The translations under genes and the position numbers were made by a program. Under the pieces are notes generated by a model. The model saw nothing but the letters and a program-made list of their open reading frames with translations. It had not been told where the DNA came from and ran no database searches. This document shows positions 57,401-64,000 of a DNA stretch of 64,000 bases, one piece after another. Within the stretch, counting starts at the first letter, position 1; each line of letters begins with the position of its first letter. The DNA is from Micromussa lordhowensis. Its lineage: Eukaryota; Cnidaria; Anthozoa; Scleractinia; Lobophylliidae. The stretch is from the NCBI GenBank assembly GCA_964020085.1, contig OZ026595.1, forward strand, positions 9,643,516-9,707,515, written 5' to 3'.

Positions 57401-60400
57401 ACTACACAGTATTCACCAATAAAGTAACCGAAGAAAACTAAAGAAGAAGTAAGGTGATAGTGAGATGGAGTGTTCAACAGCATTTCCAGAATCACTATAG
57501 AAATGAAGTGATTTTGTTTGAACTATTGAAGTCGCATGATATGCATCATCACATCAACTATATGCTCATCATCCAAGCATCTTCTTTTCATTCCTTTTCC
57601 ATGGCAGCACCTACACTATGGAATGCTCTACCATTTGAAATAAGAAATACCGTAGTTATTTACCTATAAGCTGACCAGATGATGTTAAAGCAGCCCTAAA
57701 ACAGTGGAAAATCGATGTTGCAGTCATCCCAGGTGACCTGACTCCTGTCTTGCAGCCAGCCGCTCAACAAGTGCTTGAACAGGCCGTTCAAAAACAGCAT
57801 CTGTAGGAAGTACTTGGCATGGATGATTAGTGGACTGTTTGAGTACACTCCATCTGGAAAGAAGGCGCTAACGTGAAATCTTGTCCTTCCATGGGTGAAT
57901 GAAGCCTGGCGAGAGATCCCAGCAGAAATGGTCATGAAGTCTTTCAAGACCTGTGGCATTTTAAATGCTTTGGACGGGACAGAAGACGACGAGCTCTACA
58001 CTTAAGAGGGACAGGAGATTGATGATGACGAGGACAACGAGTTCGAGATCGAGAGCGAAGGCGAGAGTGACACAGATGGTGAGCAAACTGTATTGTCAGT
58101 TGAAAGCTCTATACAAAACAGCTCCTTTAGGAGCCACCAATTCTATAAAATTTCGGGATTGGCGTGACATTTCCTTTGGTTGACATCTGAGAAAAAATAA
58201 AATCGATCAAACTCTTGGCTATAAGCCGAACCCCCTTGTTTGGACTTTATTTGGTAGACTGAAGTCAAAATTCCTGAAAAAATAGCTCAGCTTATAGGTA
58301 AATAACTACCGTAGTTTGTCTGTGTCAGTCTTTAAAAATAGACTCAAAGCCTTTTTGCAATTTATTTTAGAGTAATGTTTTTTATTTTCTTTCTGATAAT
58401 TATTGTAAAGTGCCTTTGAACATTAGGATACTGGCACTATATCAGTCTGTTATTTACTACTATTTTTATTTTTATTCTAAATCACTGACTACAAAGAGGG
58501 CTGGATGGCCACCTGGCTAAAAGCGTGGCTCAGGGAACCAATGGGAAAACTCCTTTTCATCTGGGACTAATTTGCCATACAATTAGACTGCAAGTACAGT
58601 GTAGTCTGTGACACAGGTATGAGAAGACAAGGGAAAAGAGAGACTGCACTGGTTTTTGAAGCCCTTTGACTGTTCATGTCAATGACACCTCCACCCATTT
58701 CTGTTTATGACACTCCTGTGTCAAATTATTTTCCATAAATCAATTGATTAGCATTACACTGTATCTATAGGATGCAATCAGTGGTTCAATGCCAAAGGAG
58801 CTTGTATTGCTCAAGGCGAAAAACTGAAATTCTAATCAGCCGTCAGTATCTCATTTTTGTTGTGGTGCAAGTGTTCATTTAAGATTTTCCATCAAAAACG
58901 ACTGTCAAGGAACCTTGCGAAGTCTCTGGTGGACTGGTGCGAGACAAAGATTAACATGATGTTTTTGACAAGAAAATTTTGCAATTGGAAAATTTGATAA
59001 CCAATTGTCTGTCCCTACTACATCTGTACACCAAGCCCAATACCTTGAAAAATAAGATACTGACATGTAGTAGCACCATTATCATAGGTCATCCCTGTTA
59101 TGATTAATAATTGTCAGCTGTCCAAACAAGGTATCTGCCATCCAGTATCACATGACCATATCGTGGGCTCAGGTTTAGAGCTCATCAAGGACAGATATTT
59201 TGTTGAAGGTGGCTGCTGACCAGGTACTGGTTTTTCATTGTATTGCAGGCTCAAGTCAGGCTATTATTTTGGGAGAGAAGGAGGGAGTAAGTGCAAAGGC
59301 AAAATTTCGGCGCAATTAACCCCTGGCAATGAGCCAAAGCAAACTACACTTAAAGTGCATGGCAAATTGCAGAGGTGTCATAACAAAGTGACAGATAACA
59401 GCTGAAACCATGCAGACCTGTGTCTTCTAAAAATTCATATTCCTCAGTCAAAATGCTCAACTTTAAAGTCCTTCTAATAACACAGCCCTTCGAAAACAAG
59501 TGTGTAGGATTACAAGTTGAGAAATATTGAAATTCAAAAGAGAGCAGCAAATACACAAATGTCATAAACCATAGGAGACAAACTACTTTACACTGCGGAA
59601 TTTGGCAAGCACTGTCGATTGCTGACAGATGTGTGACATGACTTCATAGACCAACCAATAGAACTACTCGACGATCACCAGAGTGTCTGTCATGCATGAC
59701 ATCTGTGCTACTCTCAGCTCAATGTTTCACTGCTTGCCTCTGTTTTCGCGTTCTTCCCTGCAGATTTTTGAGCAAAAGAGAGACTGCTAATAGTCTACCA
59801 AACAATAAACTGTGGTTTAATCTACAGACTTATTGTGATCACAACCTAATTCCCACGGTCTCTCTTGTTCCTGCCACCTGGAGTGACAGAGGGGACAGGG
59901 AGAAGAGAGGCCCTGGGAATGAGGTGGTTGTGATCACAGTAAACAGTAAGCACATGAAAATAATGAACTACTCAATAATAGTTTTATCCACAGACTTAAA
60001 TATATAAATTATATATTAAATAAATCAACTTTGTTTAATGAGGGTAACACACAACAATCTGGTAAACTGATAAACCCGTGGCCCTCGAATTCCTGATTGA
60101 ATTGGAATTTAGAAATGTTGGTTTTTGAGGAGGGAGGAAAACCGGAGAACCCAGAGAAAAACCCTCGGAGCAAGGGTGAGAACCAACAACAAACTCAACC
60201 CACATACATGTATGACGCCGGGTCCGGGAATCGAACCCGGAACACACTGCGCCACCCCTGCTCCCCCATATACAGGCTGTATGTTAAATATTATGTACTA
60301 GGCTGCTACACATATCACCCTGTGGAACGTGATAAACAGTACTCTATGAAAGTAGCGCTTAATAACTGTTGCTGCCATAGGGTTTCTTCCAGAGGTTAAG

Positions 60401-62720
60401 CACACGCTTGTATATCATAATAAAGAGTGCCGCATGAGATGAGGTCTTCAGCTGGTCATCAATAAATATTATTTTATTTTAAAGTTTGGGAGAACTGGAG
60501 CTAAATATTTGTTGTTAACATGTCTTGCTTGTTGTTTACAGGTCTTGCTTGTTTATGATGAAGCAGAGGTGCGCAAGGTTGTGAGAGCAGCTCGCTGGGT
60601 TATGGACCGACTTGGTTTAGTTGAAGGTGTTACATCTCCAAGGGGATTGGTTGTGAGTTTCAAGGTACTCAGCCTACAATATGTCTTGTTTTTTATAAGT
60701 TACCTAATAATCATTGTCAAAGTCTTTATTTTTTAACTGCTTCCTGTGTCTACAGTGCAACTAATCTGACCAAGGCCCCTTGAGCAAATTCTTTGTAAAT
60801 TGACCACTGGCAGTTTAAAAGTTCTAAAATACAGCTGTACATGTAGTTGTGTAACCAAATGACCACAAATCTGTTGTATTTGTAGTGTACAGCTCGATTT
60901 CATTCATAATATGTTGGAAAACTATTGCTAACCTCCAGGATTTGTATTTGTTAAATTTGTAGAAATTGTTTTCAGACGGCCTTGGTTAGAGTAGTCACGC
61001 TTTAACAATCAAATTGTTTCTTGCCTTGTCCTATGAATCTGCTGTGCACAAGTTACAAATGCTTCTACATTGTATAGTATGCTTGTTCCAAATAGACTTA
61101 CATGCATGTATCTGTTGCTATCTGTTTAATTGTCATTTAGATATTGCCACAATTTATATATTTTTTAAATTTTTTATTTGTGTTTTTTTTTTGTATCAGA
61201 GTTTCACAGAGTCTTTGATGCTCTTAGCAAGCTTGTGCAACAAGAGGCAAAAGGTACGTGTATCTCCATTTTATTTTTTTCTAGCGCACTAAGTCATGAC
61301 TATGTCAGTGTTATAAAGTTAACTTCCAGTGTAATTATTGATGAAAGATCTCTACAATCTTCAGTGAAAAGTGCTTGCAAAATGAACACACTATGTAAAT
61401 TTAAGCAACAAATTTTGCCAGGGATAACTCTAATGTTACTGTGTTTAGTGTAAAATAAAATAACCAAATAATGTGTAAATAAACATTTGGAAGGTGAGAA
61501 ATAGGAATGTACCCAAACAATCAAATGACTGTGTTGTGTAGAAAGTGTCAATAGACCATTTAATTTATGTTAATTAAGTTAAGTCTTTTCATGTAATGCA
61601 ACATGCTTCTTGTTGGAGTACTGTATTCATTGTTACTCCATTTGTTTGGGATGCTAGTCCCTTGCAAGTTACTCCACATTGTTTTTTCAAGTTGTCCAAA
61701 CAATTCATAGGTGCTCGGTTAGTATACACCGGAGTGGGTGAAGTGATGCACTGTAAGGGAAAAGACAGTGTGTTGTCCAAGAAAAGAATGCAGTAATCTG
61801 GCTGGCCAGGGCTACAACTTAAACCTCTTGGTCCTGTGTCCATTGCACCTCATAGATTAAGCTTTCTATAGGGAGACGCTTCATGTGAAGAAGCAGTGGC
61901 CTGATGGTTAGTGCTCGACGGACTAGCTTCCCACCCAGAGAGAAGTAGAAATACTCCTAGTCACTTCATGCTACAGAAACCGGGATAAGCTTGGCTGTAT
62001 GGGCAACTGGCCTGGTGCAGACTTTTAAGGAACAAAAATTACAGATCTTTGTAATGATTCAGCAAAATCTAATACCAAAATGAATGTTGTCCATTTCATA
62101 AAATATGTTTAAGACCATTTTTCCATTTTTCTTAAGTACTCATTCAGTGACAAAGTCACTCAGTTATAATTAGTTGTCATGCCATGCAGGAGCTCAGTAA
62201 TCCACGTCTGAGGGACAGGCTTTTATCAGCAATGATGACTCTGAAGAAGTCTATAGGATTATTGTCAACATCCATGCAGACATATCTGAATAACCCAGCC
62301 AATCTCCAAGCAAAGGTACATGTATGCAGTATTAACCATGTACATGTACTCCATAATAAGAAAATGTGTGTCTGATAAATTTCAACAAAATTGTACTGTG
62401 AAGCACAGAAGAAACAAGCCCATCTGTTGACAGTTTCCTTAAAACCTAGTTACCTAACTCAGTCTAACTGAGTTAGATGTAGTTCAGAGTTGATGCATCT
62501 CTCTGTCAGAAGAAAGTGAAAACAAAATTCAGTACAATTAGCTCAAGGTGTTAGCTTAAGGTAACTCTGGGTAATTCTGTTTTCCTGACAGGCTAGTCGT
62601 GACTATGTGGTCGGTCAAATCATGTTGGCTTCTACTGAAATTATCAAAATAGTAGAAGCCCGGGAAGATCTGGATCAGAGTCTTGATCAGCCTGGTTACA
62701 TGGCTGCTACATTGGAAAAG
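51490..62720 (+). CDS. VCL: Vinculin, N-terminal coding exons (gene continues past the window)
   Basis: Seven phase-0 exons: 51490-51564 (ATG start), 55500-55646, 56340-56498, 60542-60652, 61200-61253, 62190-62315 and 62592-62720, 267 residues in all. Conserved landmarks are TRSIELVLAPIAAQVSQLI (residues ~12-30; human vinculin has TRTIESILEPVAQQISHLV), VPLPDL (~41), DSARNILEGT, and LLVYDEAEVRKVVRAARWV (~129-147), which is the vinculin DEAEVRK signature, then LVSFTESL and NKRQKEL. This covers the head D1 helical bundle that binds talin; vinculin links integrin and cadherin adhesions to actin. Exon 4 must use the GTGAGT donor at 60653; reading through it gives a spurious longer frame. Part of exon 6-7 also resembles alpha-catenin, the sister family. 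The rest of the head, linker and tail lie beyond 64000. Confidence 0.85.
51803..52125. repeat. Palindromic element built from GATCGA/GACACTC motifs
   Basis: The ends GATCATGTGTGCTAAAGGCA and TGCTTTTAGTACACATGATC are inverted. The body consists of many diverged TCGAC/GATCGA, GACACTCGATCGATACTC-like words in both orientations, so the whole unit can fold on itself. Confidence 0.8.
52672..52772 (+). repeat. Direct repeat, copy 1 of a pair
   Basis: AATGTTGTGTAGGCGCTGTGG, GTCTAAGAAATAGAAA and AAGATGCTCAAAAA are repeated in the same order at 54465-54566 with small indels. Confidence 0.8.
53725..53828. repeat. Palindrome with CAATTAGATTAT arms
   Basis: CAATTAGATTATTTGCTCTC, GATTTCTATG and GATAGTTT are mirrored on the right around GGCCTTCAGCC. 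It sits within a larger TA-rich repeat that starts near 53320. Confidence 0.65.
54465..54566 (+). repeat. Direct repeat, copy 2 of a pair
   Basis: Matches 52672-52772, about 1.8 kb apart in vinculin intron 1. Confidence 0.8.
54897..55375. mobile_element. TTAA-flanked TIR element, 479 bp
   Basis: TTAACCAATTGACTCC at the left is mirrored by GGAGTCAATTGGTTAA at the right. A TTAA target again suggests a piggyBac or Kolobok type origin. No coding content. Confidence 0.8.
55988..56093. repeat. Palindrome with GATCAATTATTTG arms
   Basis: AATATCGTGATTGTCAG and GATCAATTATTTG are mirrored by CAAATAATTGATC and CTGACAAATCACAATATT around a CCTTTGGCTTCAG centre. Confidence 0.75.
57440..58470 (+). mobile_element. 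3' end of a non-LTR retrotransposon (LINE), split by a pogo element
   Basis: The frame ending at about 57647 encodes SMAAPTLWNALPFEIRN, the conserved tail of LINE reverse-transcriptase ORFs. It resumes at 58314 with SVSVFKNRLKAFL and a stop near 58375. The 3' UTR includes TGTAAAGTGCC and ACTGGCACTATATCAG and ends in TTATT-rich sequence. The segments are separated exactly by the insertion at 57650-58311. The upstream LINE boundary is unclear. Confidence 0.75.
57650..58311 (+). mobile_element. Internally deleted pogo/Tigger-type DNA transposon, 662 bp
   Basis: 27-bp inverted ends (CCGTAGTTATTTACCTATAA and its inverse, two mismatches in all) are flanked by a TA duplication (57648-57649 and 58312-58313). 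The interior from about 57678 to 58085 is a frameshifted C-terminal remnant of a DDE transposase: WKIDVAVIPGDLTPVLQP, RKYLAWMISGLFEYTPSGKK, VNEAWREIPAEMVMKSF, CGILNALDGTEDD and an Asp/Glu-rich tail, the usual end of Tigger/jerky-like proteins. The N-terminal half is deleted. Confidence 0.85.
59832..59939. repeat. Palindromic repeat with TTGTGATCACAACC arms
   Basis: TTGTGATCACAACCTAATTC and CCACGGTCTCTCTT are mirrored by AAGAGAGGCCCTGGGAAT and GGTTGTGATCACA. Confidence 0.8.
60022..60267 (-). mobile_element. tRNA-derived SINE
   Basis: On the minus strand a head with GGTGGCGCAGTG (box A like, 60254-60245) and GGTTCGATTCC (perfect box B, 60237-60227) is followed by GGTTCTCACCC and GGTTTATCAGTTTACC body blocks and an A/T-rich tail. 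Boxes A and B are only about 7 bases apart, so the tRNA-like head has lost its middle. A 3' fragment of the same family is at 33205-33322. Confidence 0.82.
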
Positions 62721-63394
62721 GTACATTTTACAGCATGTAATAAACCAGGGTTTGAGCCAGTTTCAATGGATTAGGGTCAATTGATATTGTCTCCTCATCA
62801 AAAGTTTGGAGGGCGTTTTTTTTTTCCATTTCCAATTGATCAGTGGATCAATGAAGAGTCGACACAAGTTTATTTGTGTTGACTGATAATATCATGATTT
62901 GATATTATCCATTTTTTTAAATTTTTTAGTAGTTAATTGTATTTGTTAATTATTTGTAATGGAGTCTTAGCATTAGCTAATATTATTTTATTTTAGGGAG
63001 GTTGTTACATAGGGTCCACCTCCTTTAATAAACTCTCTTTCAGGGTGTCTTTTTTTTTATTTTTTAACCCCTGAACAAAGTCTTGTATATGTACAAGTTC
63101 TCCTCTTACATGGATTTTTATGTTGAAAAGTACGGAAAGAACAAATCAAAACATAAATTGAGCTACGTTTAACAGGAAATTTGTTAACTAAAGGTAATTT
63201 AAGCATTCTAAATGTCAGTCTGTCATTGTTTTATGCACAAAGATATACAATAGAGTTCAGGATATCTTGCTGCTGATTGAAGAACCTTTCACTTCCTCAC
63301 TCTTGTTGATTGTTTGTCCATAACACTGCAACATATCTTCCTTGCCAGTCTGAAGGATGCAATAGTGAACTTATGGGTCTTGTACCTCCTGGGT

Positions 63395-63560
63395 AATCAT
63401 AGCCTGCGTAGCAAGCGTTCCTGTGCGTTTTTAGCAATTTGAAAAGCCAGGATCGGCGAGTGAACGAGTTTTGGCCGCGCGAAAAGTGGGGAGAGCGAAT
63501 GAAGTGAGGGGGAGGGGGAGAGGAGAGAAGGGAACGCTTGCATCCAACCATTGTGAATCT
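63395..63560. repeat. Imperfect inverted repeat with GCAAGCGTTCC ends
   Basis: TAGCAAGCGTTCC near 63409 is mirrored by GGGAACGCTTGC near 63530; the interior is G/A-rich. It lies just upstream of the helicase fragment. Confidence 0.55.
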
Positions 63561-63656
63561 CAAATACTCCGTTCACCAGCCAATGGAGCCTCTGATTGGT
63601 TCAAAATTGGACAGATGATTGAAACCCGACTCTTGCTGGTCATTGACTATGTCAAG

Positions 63657-64000
63657 ATGGTGAATGATGAGGAAGATTTACAGAGAGCTCTCGATTTCTT
63701 GGCCCAGAAGGGTTTGATAGAGAACTGAAGGAAGAACAGAAATGTGCAATATTACAGTTAATGCGCAGAGCAGATCTACTAGGAGTTTTGCCAACAGGCT
63801 TTGGTAAGAGCCTGATATTTCAACTTCTTGCAGTCGTCAAGAAAGGCTCGATTGTTGTTGTGATTTGCCCCCTCATAAGTATCATGAAAGATCAAGTCCT
63901 AGAGGCAACGTCCATGATGGCAGAAGCCAAACAGGAGGACATTGACAGTGGAAAGTACCAGCTTGTTTTCGCCTCAGCAGAAGACGCTTTACAAAGAAAA
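63657..64000 (+). pseudogene. RecQ-like helicase fragment with frameshift, runs off the window
   Basis: ATG at 63657 opens DLQRALDFLAQKG; one base is missing near 63713, after which the frame continues LKEEQKCAILQLMRRADLLG, the Walker A motif VLPTGFGKSLIFQLL, the motif Ia-like ICPLISIMKDQV, and GKYQLVFASAED to the window end. The first part lacks introns. It lies downstream of vinculin exon 7 on the same strand, so probably within a vinculin intron. Intronless, frameshifted RecQ-like sequences are common as repeats in cnidarian genomes; the parent element is not identified. The missing base could also be a sequencing error. Confidence 0.72.

Larger units (their letters stand above)
51565..62591. 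other. Vinculin introns: contents
   Basis: Intron 1 (3.9 kb) holds the palindrome at 51803-52125, a direct duplicate (52672/54465), a palindrome at 53725-53828 and a TTAA element (54897-55375). Intron 2 holds a palindrome (55988-56093). Intron 3 holds the LINE and pogo insertion (57440-58470), a palindrome (59832-59939) and a SINE (60022-60267). The rest (52130-52670, 52800-53700, 56500-57440, 58480-59830, 60653-62190) shows nothing that I recognise. Confidence 0.65.

Noticed and set aside
60227..60254. A genuine tRNA gene at the box A/B motifs
   Set aside because: There is no acceptor stem, and box A-B spacing is far too short. The flanks match a SINE body repeated elsewhere in the window.
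60653..60736. Longer vinculin exon 4 reading through to 60736
   Set aside because: A strong GTGAGT donor at 60653 and continuation of the family pattern in exon 5 (LVSFTESL) favour the shorter exon.
51490..62720. Naming the plus-strand gene alpha-catenin
   Set aside because: Exons 6-7 resemble alpha-catenin slightly, but the N-terminal TRSIE...LAPIAAQ start and DEAEVRK match vinculin better.

Overview
This is a eukaryotic nuclear genomic window, AT-rich, with small exons separated by long introns and GT-AG junctions. The four host genes I could assemble exon by exon are all animal genes. The repeats are palindromic MITEs, Penelope-like and pogo-like elements and tRNA-derived SINEs, with no operons or Shine-Dalgarno sites. 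Together with protein features typical of early-branching animals, this suggests an anthozoan cnidarian, probably a stony coral. The species is inference.

Layout. (1) 1-12896, minus strand: PDCD4, fourteen coding exons recovered, with the C-terminal end uncertain at the left edge. Its introns carry TIR elements and a Penelope-like retroelement with a complete hammerhead ribozyme. (2) 12897-17006: intergenic, largely MITEs. (3) 17007-24663, minus: complete six-exon MFSD13A/TMEM180 membrane transporter gene. One intron holds a 1.6-kb TIR element that carries its own small spliced gene remnant (SAM-like plus PHD finger). (4) 24664-28263: intergenic, one TTAA-flanked MITE. (5) 28264-45429, minus: complete 19-exon TTC14 gene (S1 domain, TPRs, RS-rich tail). 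(6) 45652-48202, plus: an intronless block of broken small ORFs unlike the neighbouring host genes, including a two-TM SLATT-like protein, Ala/Gly-rich and Arg/Lys-rich peptides and an intact 131-codon ORF. It looks like a decayed virus-like or large-transposon insertion. (7) 48203-51489: intergenic, with a MITE and one doubtful small membrane-protein ORF. (8) 51490 to beyond the right edge, plus: first seven coding exons of a vinculin gene. Its introns contain a LINE split by a pogo/Tigger insertion, a SINE and, at the right edge, a frameshifted RecQ-like helicase fragment.

The four host genes are functionally independent: translation control (PDCD4), a membrane transporter-like protein (MFSD13A), a probable RNA-associated TPR protein (TTC14) and an adhesion/actin linker (vinculin). 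Nothing suggests co-regulation. The interest lies in the mobile DNA: an active-looking ribozyme beside a decayed sister copy, a transposon carrying a chromatin-reader-like gene, and the plus-strand multi-ORF block. All coordinates and splice sites were read by eye; no similarity search was run.
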